The notes under the pieces are model-generated. The model made no database searches. It was not told the DNA's origin and saw only the letters and a list, made by a program, of their open reading frames with translations. 64,000 nucleotides of DNA from Trichoplax sp. H2. Lineage: Eukaryota; Placozoa; Uniplacotomia; Trichoplacea. The translations under genes were made by a program, and so were the position numbers. Location: the NCBI GenBank assembly GCA_003344405.1, contig NOWV01000045.1, positions 431,693 through 495,692 on the forward strand. Reading direction: 5' to 3'. This document shows, one piece after another, positions 32,371-44,700 of this stretch. Within the stretch, counting starts at the first letter, position 1. Every line of letters begins with the position of its first letter.

Positions 32371-34387
32371 TCTGATTCTTTACCATTTAAAGGCTAACTA
32401 CTATACGATGAGATACTTTTTGGCTGATTTAGTTAGTCAGCCAGTCAATATTGTTAGAGTTATAATATTAAAATCATTCGAAAACAGAGTCTTAAGAATA
32501 GTCTCAAAGAAGGAATCCAGTAGCGAATGCAAGTCGTATATTTTGCAAAGAATGGCCAATGAATTGAATTCTACAACATGGTGTAATTCAATGCGGGCGT
32601 ATCCATCACTCCCTCAGTTTATTCTATCGAAAAAATACGCGCAATCCTTCAGTGTGTGCCACCCAAATTCGATTGGATTGGACAAGGTATAATTTCTAGC
32701 CTGGAGCATCTTATCCAATGTAGTCCATTGGATAAGATACAGAAATGGAAAAAATTCGGATTATCCTAAAGCTTGATGAACTCCAGTGAAAATTTCTTTG
32801 ACACGAAGAGAGTAAAACTGCATGTAGTGTACTGTAGACTCGTACAGTACGTTGGTACGGACAGTGAAATAAATGATAAGGTAGTCCAGTATAGAGATTT
32901 ATATTGACCGTGTCCGTTAAATAGGAACTTTCTTCTTCAGTCTTGGGTGAACGAGGAGGGTACGGTACAGTACCCATTGGAATCGATACGCAAGATAAGG
33001 GGCTGACGCCTGACCACAAACACTTCACAACAGTCTATTATTATCATGCAGGTCAGAGAGAAATGTCATTGACGTCCGATAGGTGACACACAACGATACG
33101 CTGACTTGGATGAGTGACCAATCCACTTCAACTCGAAAATGTGACTCTCTATTGGACAGTACTTACAGTCTATACAGGGCGAGTATCAAGACCTTCCCAT
33201 AGGCCTGACCACGAACACTTCACTACAGTCTATTATTATCATGCAGGTCAGAGAGAAATGTCATTGACGTCCGATAGGTGTCATTGGAATCGATACGCAA
33301 GATAAGGGGCTGACACCTGACCACAAACACTTCACTACAGTCTATTATTATCATGCAGGTCAGAGAGAAATGTCATTGAGGTCCGATAGGTGACACACAA
33401 CGATACGCTGACTTGGATGAGTGACCAGTCCACTTCAACTCGAAAATGTGACTCTCTATTGGACAGTACGTACAGTCTATACAGGGCGAGTATCAAGACC
33501 TTCCCATAGGCCTGACCACGAACACTTCACTACAGTCTATTATTATCATGCAGGTCAGAGAGAAATGTCATTGATGTCCGATAGGTGACACACAACGATA
33601 CGCTGACTTGGATGTGTGACCAGTCCACTTCAATTCGAAAATGTGACTCCCTATTGGACACTGGACAGTACGTACAGTCCATACAGGGCGAGTATCAAGA
33701 CCTTCCCACAGGCCTGACCACGAACACTTCACTGCAGTCTACTATTATTATTGGACAGTACGAACAGTCTATACAGGGCGAGTATCAAGACCTTCCCACA
33801 GGCCTGACCACGAACACTTCACTACAGTCTATTATTATCATGCAGGTCAGAGAGAAATGTCATTGATGTCCGATAGGTGACACATAACGATACGCTGACT
33901 TGGATGTGTGACCAGTCCACTTCAACTCGAAAATGTGACTCCCTATTGGACACTGGACAGTACGTACAGTCCATACAGGGCGAGTATCAAGACCTCACTT
34001 GGACTGGACGATACTGTACTGTACAGTACTGTAATGCCGAGTCTCCTTACTGCCTTAAATGTGTACAGTACAGTAGTACAGTATACAGTATACAGTAGAT
34101 ATACTGTACTACAGTATATATGGCATACTGTACAGTATATACGTACATTGTACTGTACAGTACACTACTGTACTGTACTCCAGTACAGTGTATTAAGGCC
34201 GTGGATCGGTGTCAATCAGCTCAATGCTCATCGATCTTTGTTAGCCAATTGCCTTCAATTCACTGCACATTTCAAAGGCCTTTTTACCTATTTTGCTGGC
34301 TTTTACTTCATAGTGTATGTGGCAAAAGAAGTGAATTATATTAATCAACAGATTCTAGTGATTATACGTACCATTAATGACACATTA
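32371..34387. other. Divergent gap between TTC7 and PACS, with a tandem array
   Basis: Contains the 306-bp-period array and, next to the PACS start, a dense GTAC-word cluster at about 34005-34190. Open frames across the array repeat the same translated words and are not genes. Confidence 0.7.
33000..34000. repeat. Nested tandem array with a 306-bp period
   Basis: The phrase 'cttcactacagtctattatt' followed by 'gcaggtcagagagaaatg' recurs near 33021, 33217, 33327, 33523 and 33822. Spacing alternates 196 and 110 bp, which makes a 306-bp higher-order unit. Segments such as 'cttcaactcgaaaatgtgac' and 'acagggcgagtatcaagacc' repeat with it. Copies are nearly identical. Confidence 0.88.
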
Positions 34388-37300
34388 ATGGCTTCCCCAA
34401 AGAAATTTACCGGTGTTTCTTCTTTGGCTCCTCCACCTATGAAATTTTTTGCAACATGGGAAGTCGATCGTGCTCAACCCAATTGTGTTCCAAGGTAATT
34501 ACTTGCAATAACCCAGTTTCAATGGCAAATTTGTTCATTTCACTAATATGATTTACCTATTTATTGGCCTTGACACTCTATAAACTGTAATAGGAGTGAT
34601 ATAGTCGTACTATCCTTCGTATTAAATTAGGACAGAAATGATTTACTACCTTCTTCAAAATGACTACAAGTAATGTGCAATCGATTGTATCAGCCATGAT
34701 TTAAATGCTATAGTACAAATATTGAATTGTTGCAAAATAGCAATTTCCGAACAGATTGCAAAAGATTTAATTATTATAGTATTGTTATTATTCAAGTTGT
34801 CTTTCACCTTGGCCTCCAATATCTTCATTATGAATCGTTAAAATGCTAATCTAGATCACAAAATTCGTAACATAATATTATTCGATAATAATCCATCAAA
34901 GCGATTATCGTGTCTAGTGCTTACTGGATCGACATACAGTACTCGGATACTGTAATAATAGAAAGAGAGTATTTACTCTTGCCTATGATACCAATCGACA
35001 ACAATCATGACAATTGACCATCAAAGCCTTTGCAACGGATTAATTAAAATTATAAGGAAATTGTATTCAAGTAGTCTATGCCTACTTCACTTATTATACT
35101 GTTCAATTATACTTGAAACGAGCTAAAGGAAGATAATATATTGAGCACTCTAGGATCGAGTTACAGTATCCCGTCAATTAAATAAAAAATCAATCAACTC
35201 ACAGCAATTTCCTTGATTCATCATATAGAAATTTGGCATCAATGATCCTAAATTTTGTTATTCACTATTTCTGTTTTAAATTGTTAGCCTAGTCGCTGAG
35301 CAAGATATCACAAAATGTGAAGTACTGTAATTCAGTAGCACTGACGATATAATTGAAGTTTTACATGCTGTGCAATGATCTAGGAATGTATACGATTGAT
35401 ACCACATTTTATGGTGTAATATTGTCTGGCTAATATGTACTCTATGAGTACGAATTTCATCATACTAGATTTCTTATCAGCCTTAAATACAGTAACCAAA
35501 TAAGATCACTTATATATCTATTTGAAAATCAACACCTTGGTACTCGATGTGATTGATATGTTCCATTTCACGATGTAAATGTGTACGCATTAAATTTTAT
35601 AGTACGGTATTCGTATTTGATAAAACCTTTCAATATCGTTTTCTTTAGTAAATTGAGTGGCTGCTTAGTTATATTAAAACACCGATACTCTATTGGCTGC
35701 ACAACACGATAGGCTGTATAAATTCAGCTCATACAAGTATTTTCACCTTATACTCTGTTTGAATACAACTCTCCGAATCCGCAAAGTATAATTTACAACT
35801 AATTAATAAAACTGCTCGAGTTAATAGAGTATAATAGAATATAAGCATGTAAATAAACCTTCGTATCTCATGCAGCAAGGCATATCTTGTACATCACCGC
35901 TAAACTACAGTACTATACGGCAAAAATTTCATCGCCAGTCTCGATTGTGACAGCAATTTTGTCCAGATTTTGAGACACAGATACAGATTGATTTTAAAAT
36001 TTATTCAAAAATTTATTCTTCTACGAATAACTCTTAATATTCCTCAAGTTCGTACGCTGATCAATTCTAATTAAATTGATTATTGTTGATCTCAATGTTA
36101 GGCTGTGCGTTTTACGAATAACTCGATTGGAAATTACTCAAGACATAGGATCAACGGATGGACAAACAGTCTTTATTGGATTATCCTTTAAAGTATACAG
36201 ATACGATAAATTAATGCCTTTTAAAGTAATAGCTCTCAAAATTATATTTTATCATACATTCATCTTCACTCGTACAGCGCTTTAACCATTAAAATTTAGT
36301 TTTACTGTGATCTCATTAACCCCTAGTTCAATTGAAATATAATTATCTACGACTTTTACATTTGTATATTAGATGTTGCTAAGAGCTACCAATGTGTATG
36401 CTCGGTAAAGTATGTTAATTATATAAGTCAGTTAGTAATATAATTTTTTTATTATAAATGATATCCCATTGGATGGCAACCTTAGAACAAGCACACATTA
36501 CGGTCTGGAGAAATACCCTTGAAATCAAGCAACAAAGGGACCGATATCGATCTAAGTATTACCTTTACAGTTCAGGTATGTAATTATATCATTCGTATAT
36601 TAACTTATTCCAGCTGCCATTTCATACCCTAGTTGATAGCTTTTTAGGATGAAATATTATTATGCATACTTTATACGGGCTTACTGCAATCTACTACATT
36701 TAGAGAAAACTGTCCAATATTTGACTTGGAATGGTAAAAATTTGTCAGTTTGTTGTCGTTCTCTTTAGTAACTATAATATGCCATTCATAATTTCATACC
36801 AAATCAGATCATGGCATTGATATTGTAAAATTGACTTACTTGTTTTATTGCTAAATTACAAAATGTTAGATCTAATATGTAGGTTCCTCTTAAGCGTGTA
36901 TCGTATCGTATTTGTATAGAGACCTTAATACATCAAGACGTTTTCTATTCTGCCTATAGTATCCGCATTACTTAAAAGAGCCCGGCTGTCATATGAAAGT
37001 TATACTGCAGCGGCGAAAAAGATACAAAAGGAAAGCTATTTTAGGGTTTAAAACTCTAGCATTCGGTTCAATCAATATGAATGAGGTTGGTTGATTACAA
37101 AAAATTATCGCCACATTGATTTCTGCGCTGATTATTTTATTGTGTTATATTACCTTAGTCAGAAATTTTATTTTGCTACATTCTATAACATACTGTAAAT
37201 ATTCATTTATTAATGTATAGGTTCTACAAAGTCCAGTTAAAGACAAAGTCGTTTTACAATTATACTGCAAGGATTCTAATTCTCATGTCGCTCAAATTGT

Positions 37301-40300
37301 AATGTCTTCTGTCATAAGGTACCTTTCTCTTCCTTAAATTATTCGAAACTATCGTAGGATAAATAAAGTGCTCGTAATGCCTCACATACAAGCGGCATTA
37401 TCGTTAATTTCATTTGCTATTACACACACGTATTGATTAATTATTATTGTATTCGCGTATAATACAATTTCCATCATTTGCTTTTCCAAACCCCTGCTAT
37501 TAATTCGCTTAATACATTTACGAGTATAATATATCAAATAACAACAGCAATCGAATTTAATTAATCATATCGTTATAATATTGCAAACAACTAAAGTCAA
37601 CCAGTAGAGGTGGATTTGGAGGATGACCATAACCGAACCCTACAAATGCCAGGTGATTTAGATAGAACAAAGTTTATCTATATTTAGTTCGCTTACCTAG
37701 TACCTACAAGTACTTAGCGATATGTTATCTATATCAGGTGCTATGAGTTCTGACGAAGACATAGATTCTTCTGATCAAGACGATGAAGTTTATGATGAAC
37801 ACACTGGTCAAAAGTCTAAAAGTCGCTCTCAGAGAAAATTTTCATCTAAGGTTTTGAACTCTTCCCATCATATTTTGTTTAAGATTTCTTATATGCTTAC
37901 AGTTAGAAACCAATCAATAATTTTGTCGTCTCAGAATGCATTCCGTCAAAAGTTTCAAGAATTTTTACGAAAATTTAAGGTTAATGATGAGGTAACCTGA
38001 TTTTATTCTACCGTCGCGTTCTTCATGTCGTAAATGTAACGCCTTAATAGAAAAACAAGTACTGTATTGCTAAAAAGATATTTACTTTAGACTTTAGAAG
38101 ATACAGGCATCGCGCCTCGGAATGCTGAAGCCTACTTTCCTGACGATTCAATTTCAGAAAATGATGATTCGGCTGACTTTCAATCCACAGACAGTGCCAG
38201 CGATGACGAAAATCCTTATACTCCGAAGCCTGCTTTAAGGTTTATTTAGCGCTGAACTATCTTGTCAGTTTTCAGATTGCAACTAGATCCTCGTTAGATA
38301 TAACGTAAAACCAAACATTGATATTTGTAAAATAATATTTTCAGACCTTTCTATCTATCAGCTGATGTAACAAATCGTGAAGATGTCGATCCTACCAGTT
38401 CTCCAAAGGTTAAGGACTGACAGTACATAATGACTGGCTGAGATAGTGATAATCGCACATTATTTGCACACAGACTTACTAATAGTGTTCTAAAATTTTA
38501 ACTGTTACAGTTAAATTTATGAAAGCTAATTGAATATGTATTAAAAAATTAAAATTTGTAGGCAAATAATCCAAGTGGGGCTCAAACAATTGAAAATCGT
38601 CACGCAAGCGCACAAATGCCTGTAAATATGTTATCGTTATGGTGTAATTATGGTATTACGTTCACTGACAATTTCGCTTCATATTCTAAGCCTAATTGCT
38701 TTTTGCTTAGGTGTCTGATTCTGATAACTCGAATAATATGTCAACTATCGTAAGGGAAATATCCGCATCTGGCTCACTTACACGTAGCTGGTCGATTTCT
38801 TCACTAGATGATTCGAAAGGCAGTAACGAAAGAAATTCAATTTATAGAACTTCAAGCGTTGGCCTAGATAATAAGATAAAGAGGGACAAATCTGTAAGCT
38901 ACTATATCATTTGAGTTGTTGCCGCACCATTATAGACACTTATAAATTTACAAAACTAAAACATTAACGTTATATTTTAGCCATCGGCCTCGCCTTCTAG
39001 TTCAGGAGTCATTGAAGTTACACCTCCGGCTTCATTTACTGAACAGTTAATCAGCGTTGTAAAAAATACAGACCAGTATCCAGAAAGTATCATACTGATA
39101 GATGCTTCTAGCGATTATGGATTGGTACGTAGCGCAAAAAATTTACTTCATAAAATCATGGTTATGCATGACCAAAACTGAGAAAAAACTGATGTATCTT
39201 TAATAATATTTAGTTAATAGGTCAGTCTATGCCTTCAAAGCGCAATTGTTCGATCAATGTTAATGGAGCCGCAGACGTTAGAACTGTAATGATTGCAATC
39301 ATTTCCAAAATTCAGAAATTGTAAGTAGAATACTGTTAGTTCTAATTGGATTCAAACGTGTACGTCATCAATGCATGGATTACCCTAAGAAAAGATAGTT
39401 AATTACTTTTTACTTTAAAACATGAAAACTCCTTTTTAAAGTTGCAATCATCATTCCGTAAATCCACCATTAATGAAAGTGACCTTAATTGGTGGACAAG
39501 AACTAATGGGCATGACTGTCAAAGCTTATGTAGATGAGTTCTCAACTAAGCCTCCAGAATGGCAAAACTTTATTACGTTTCTCTTAGTACCTACTGGTTA
39601 GTATCTTAACTATGTAGGAATAATCACTTTGTAATGATCTAATACCTCTATCTCTGCTGCATTTATTATTTAGGTCCAAATCCGATATGTGATTATCTCG
39701 GTAAAATCGATCAAAATTATAGCAAGTCATTCCTTGACACGAAATGGAAAGAAATAATACTCGATTCCGATGGCAAATCTGATAAAGGTATACTATTGAT
39801 TATCAAAGTTTTGGATAAAGAATCTATCAACGATCAATATTATAGGAAAAACGTAACTGTATAACTGATATATGGCCATTGAACCTTCACAGCATCAAAC
39901 ATTGATCATCGTGTTTCAAGATATATATCACGCGTTAAGGAAAGTAAACAATTTCCTATCGCTGAAGCGCTGATATCTTGCAAGCAAGATAGGTAGTGAT
40001 ATTCAACATCCTATTCATCCATAGATTTAATATAATAATGGCCACATTGCTAATATTTTCAAATATCATAGCATAAGTAGTAAAGAATCCACTTCGGAAG
40101 TTTTTGTACCATTTATAGCAGTAAGTTATGTGCTTCAATTCTTATATCATTAAGCTACTACATATCATAGAGCTTGCAATACTTCTCATTTAGAATGTAT
40201 TGCATACTAAATTATTTCTTTATATCTATTTATAGACGGTTGGAATTGGTATCCAAGATACTGGTGCAATTTCAGGGATTAGTGGTAGGGTGCTGCATGA

Positions 40301-41260
40301 CATGGATTGACTAGTTCTCTTTAATTTATTGAATCTTTTAATTTGTAACGCAAGTAAATTATGCTCATGTGATAGATCCTAGCGGTAATTATAACGATGA
40401 TAAATCACTATCAGTCAACAAAGACCCTTCTGTAAAAGAATTAATCTCTCAAAGTCCCAGGTATAAAATTTAATTTTTACGGCTGAATTTTCGAAATGTT
40501 ATGTAACCTAATATTGGACACCTTATGATCGTAATTAATCATATCACGTGTAATGATTAAGCGGAGCTGGCGAACACCTCGATCTTCAGGTTGATTATTG
40601 GATTACGGGAGGAAAGAAAGAATCTGCAAAGGTTGGATTATTTCTGACTTTCGCAGTACAGTAAAAGGTTATATCGTCATATATTGTGAGATTAACTGTA
40701 ATGTTTTGCTATTACAGTCGAGTATAAAAGGTGGCTTTAAAAGTTTAATGATTCGAAGGCTTTCTAACGAAAATGCACCTAATACCCTTGCTATGGAAGC
40801 CGTTACAAAGGAGAAGAAAAAGGCCGGTAATAAGTATAATCAAAGTAGATTTCATAATCTAATATCATGTTATCGCACCTAGTCTATACAGATTGAGTTA
40901 CTCTGTTACTGAAGGCCATTTTAATTTTTAGTTATAGTTAGGCTTAAAAAAGTAAAAGAAAGTGGAATACCAATCAATGCTATGGTCAGCAAGTTGATTT
41001 GCACGACAAAATCGCAATCTAATAAGTTGACAGGTTAGTAATGTTGGCAATGCAGGTACTTACCGCACGATCACTCAGTATCATTAAAATTGTTGAAAGA
41101 AAGGTAATATTATTGATAATATTTAATTTCAGCGATCGTTGATGGAGTGGAGTGGAGTAGTGTAAAATTTATATCGTTCTCAACAACTTGGAGAAGTCAT
41201 ACTAAATACTTTCCTGTCGGTGTCTTTGATAAACTGGAAGCTACCGAAACAGTATGTTGA
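34388..41260 (+). CDS. PACS1: Phosphofurin acidic cluster sorting protein PACS, 24 exons
   Basis: PACS proteins link acidic-cluster cargo (furin and others) to adaptor complexes for endosome/TGN sorting. Exons: 34388-34494, 36102-36192, 36486-36575, 36960-37085, 37221-37318, 37597-37652, 37738-37850, 37935-37991, 38091-38239, 38345-38408, 38562-38621, 38711-38893, 38981-39124, 39214-39320, 39442-39596, 39674-39787, 39893-39992, 40081-40120, 40236-40284, 40376-40460, 40562-40631, 40718-40826, 40938-41033, 41133-41260; 796 residues (human PACS1 963, PACS2 889). The cargo-binding region has [16 protein letters not shown] and YPHYLKEPG with LQRRKRYK. An acidic Ser-rich stretch, [14 protein letters not shown], follows and resembles the CK2 autoregulatory site. 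[10 protein letters not shown] and the C-terminal PACS domain ([31 protein letters not shown]) complete it. One gene stands for both vertebrate paralogs. The start is the first ATG in frame outside the upstream GTAC repeat; a longer N-terminus cannot be excluded. Intron 1 is 1.6 kb. Confidence 0.92.
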
Positions 41261-41705
41261 TTTAAAGGTAAATTTTCGATCCTAACTTTATTACATAAAT
41301 TAAAGCTTCAATTTGGCATGAAATTTCTGCTCTTTGTCAAAATTCTAACCTATTAATTTACTTTTATTACAGCCTTGATAGCACATTACGTACATGTTTC
41401 CAAGTATCCCGTCTATTTCATCATTATCATTTGTATAAATTACATATTAAACTACAACAGAATCAGTAACGAATTTTACCTGCCACAACTATAGTAAGGT
41501 ATGCTAGCTTACATAATGCCGGTTTTGCTTACCTTTCAAGTAAATCTCTACAATCTAATACGAATTAATCTTGACTATTACTACTATACTATACTTCAAT
41601 GAACTAAAAATCATTTCAACTCAACGTACAAGTTTAATATCATCATCCAATTATAATTATTAATGCGATTCCAATCTTTAAAATATTACTTTTGAAGTTG
41701 TAAGA
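41261..41705. other. Convergent gap between PACS and PARP1
   Basis: Only 445 bp separate the two stop codons. The DNA is AT-rich with no repeat or gene seen, so the 3' UTRs may meet or overlap. Confidence 0.55.
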
Positions 41706-44700
41706 TTAGTACTTGTAATTGAATTTCATCCTCACAAGGTACTTCATTCTTATTTGTGAGACATCGTAAACGATATATCTAGGTATAGAGTTAAGTTTGA
41801 AAACATAAAATCTTAATAATTGTATTTGGCTATCTTACTGTACAGAATATACGTATAACGATTAAATTTTTCATAACATTATAAAGTGATTTGGATACTC
41901 GTTGTATAATAAACTGGAATTAGTCACTTTAGACTTTGATGATTTGCCTAATGGTACCACGGTGCCATTTTCAAGCGTTATAGCTTGTGATGGATTTGGT
42001 GCTGTTCCTCCGAGACCTACATCAATAAGCAAACTCAATTAATCTTACAATTTTACAATATTTGGCATTTCTATGTGTATAAAAAGCATACAGTATAATA
42101 TGTACGCGTATGTATGCGTTATAATATGAATAAAATTTCTAAAATCTGAATTACCTTTAGTGCTATGCGTATCCTTTGGTAATTTTGTGATATATTTAGA
42201 CTGCTTTAGCTCATGCCTGAGAATTAATTATACACAACTCTATTACTATACAAACAACCAATAACAATTTAAAAACGTTTTAACTCAATCCAATCTACAT
42301 TACTTACATGTTACCAAGGGCTACTTCACAAAGTAGTAATAATCCTGTTGGACTTCCAGAATTTGTATTGCAGTAATTTGCACTCTGCAATTAAACCTTG
42401 TCAGTAAGCTATAGGATGTTTATCTATAATAATTAATAATTATTCCTGATGATAATCGTTCATACTCTACCTTTGATACCATATCTAATAAATAAAAGTA
42501 TACATGAATAAACATCAGAAAGAGCATACTTTAAATTAATTATACACTACTTTAACAATCACTAATTAATTAGAATCTTTAAACCTGCAAAGTAGACCCC
42601 TTTGCCAAACATGTATCCGGTCTTACATTCAATTGTTATTCCAAAAATAAATATTCAAATCAGCAAATCAATTCGATTGGTATATAAACAAACAACATAA
42701 GGGTATACTTAAAATTGACTACCAGTATAACAACATTTACAGCAACTTACAACAGGTGCTTCAGGAGGGGCAATTCTCAACCCCTGCGACAATATACCAA
42801 CAAAATTTGTAACACGAGAGCCATGCCATAGTAGCATCCGGTTATGAAAATCTTTATAGTCTTCGTATCTTCCCTCTTCTCCATGCCTATTAACTTTAAA
42901 CACCTATAATACAATAAACATCAATTAATAAATTCTCAACTTCTACATTATTAACATTATAACGTTATACAATAATTAAATTAATATTCACCTCTTTAAC
43001 TTCTAACGTATATGAACTATGAGTTGAAGCATGAGTATTTTTAGTATATTTTTGCACCATTTCAAACTCGTCACTTCCATGATCTAAAAGCTATAACAGC
43101 CACGAATAGTAACGTAATTAGAATGTTGATAAAAAATAAACTTTAAATAAAATATCAACAACTTTATAGATATTTACATCAAGATCTGTTTTTAAGCTCT
43201 CATAGTGAGTATCGACAGGATCCTTCCCGGAGTCTTTTGCTGTTTTAATCAAATTATAAGCAACGGCAATATCCAATAGATCATCCAACATGGATGTCTT
43301 GGCCTATAGCAAATTAAATACTTGTTAATCATACGACTGAGTCTATCTTGAAGGAATAGCTTAATATAATCCAAATAATATCAGTATACAATCATCTAAT
43401 ATACTGTACAAATAATAACTAAATTAGTCTTTATATTAATAGATTTATACACAACATAGTTAACATCATAGACGTATATATATATATAATACTTGTATCA
43501 ATTTTGGATCATCTAAGATAGCAGGTGCTTTCAATCCAAAATCGTGCGGAATCAATGTGTAAAATTTATTCGTTGCATCCACAATTTTAGTTCGACTGCT
43601 TTGATTTGAAATAAGCTGTTGCAGTTTAATGATAATTGTAATTAATAATTATATAATATATCAGTGTTACTCAATAAGTAAAATAACAAATATTCGATCC
43701 ATAAATAAACTGCTAGTATAATACGTCTTACATCTTGCAGGTTACCAAGTACTTGATACGCATCTTCAATCTGTTTTTTTGATAAATTTCCTAACGGCAT
43801 CTTCTTCAAATCAATCTTATTATACAGATAAAGGATACCAAATGTAAAATTAAAATTAAACATTTTTAGGAAACTCATTCAATATAATACAAAACTTTAT
43901 CATTATATTTACCTCAAACTCGATAAGAGCTGCTTTCATAGCTTGTACATCAAAGATTAGCTTAATGAGATCGATTATTGCAGAAGGTAACTGACTACAG
44001 CTGCCAGCTGCTACTGCACTAGCCTGAAGTGCTTCGTCATCCTATTGCCAAATATTCATTATATTATTAAATTATTGGGATAAAGACAATATTGATATTC
44101 AAACACTATCGTAGCTGATTTACGAGTATACTTACCTGGCCATAATCTATATCAATCGGATAGAACTTGCCAGGTACTTTTTCGAATGAATTTCGATTAC
44201 GAAAGGTATTTCCTAATTAATAACAGGCGTAGTTCTGTTTTAATTGAAGTTATTGGTGCATACAAAATTTAGTTTAAGTAATAAGCTTTAAATTCTTTTT
44301 ACCTGTCTTTTCATAGTAAACTGCTTCAAATTCGGATACAACTTCATGTTTATGTAATTGCTATTATATTGAAAAAATTAAGGTAATAATAATGCGAACA
44401 TAAAGTCACAACTAACCGCAATATGACCGATAAATAATTATATAAGTGTATTTCTACTAAAAATCATGCATTACTTCAACTTTTTTGCCACCAATTTTGG
44501 TACCGACTCGACCCCAAGATCGAAAAATGAAATATCTAATCAGTTGCAAGGAAAATATAATTGATTACTCTACCATGGATGTTTTGTTATATTACTCAAT
44601 TTTCGATATTTACTTATTTCCGACATCACTCCCTAAAGCTTGAATTTTATAAAACGAATTAGTACCACGTATAATGTCGACTAATCCAAGAGTGACACTA

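Noticed and set aside
33908-34387. Long plus frame upstream of and continuous with PACS exon 1
   Set aside because: Its first two thirds are translated GTAC repeat and array sequence; conserved PACS sequence starts only at the ATG at 34388.
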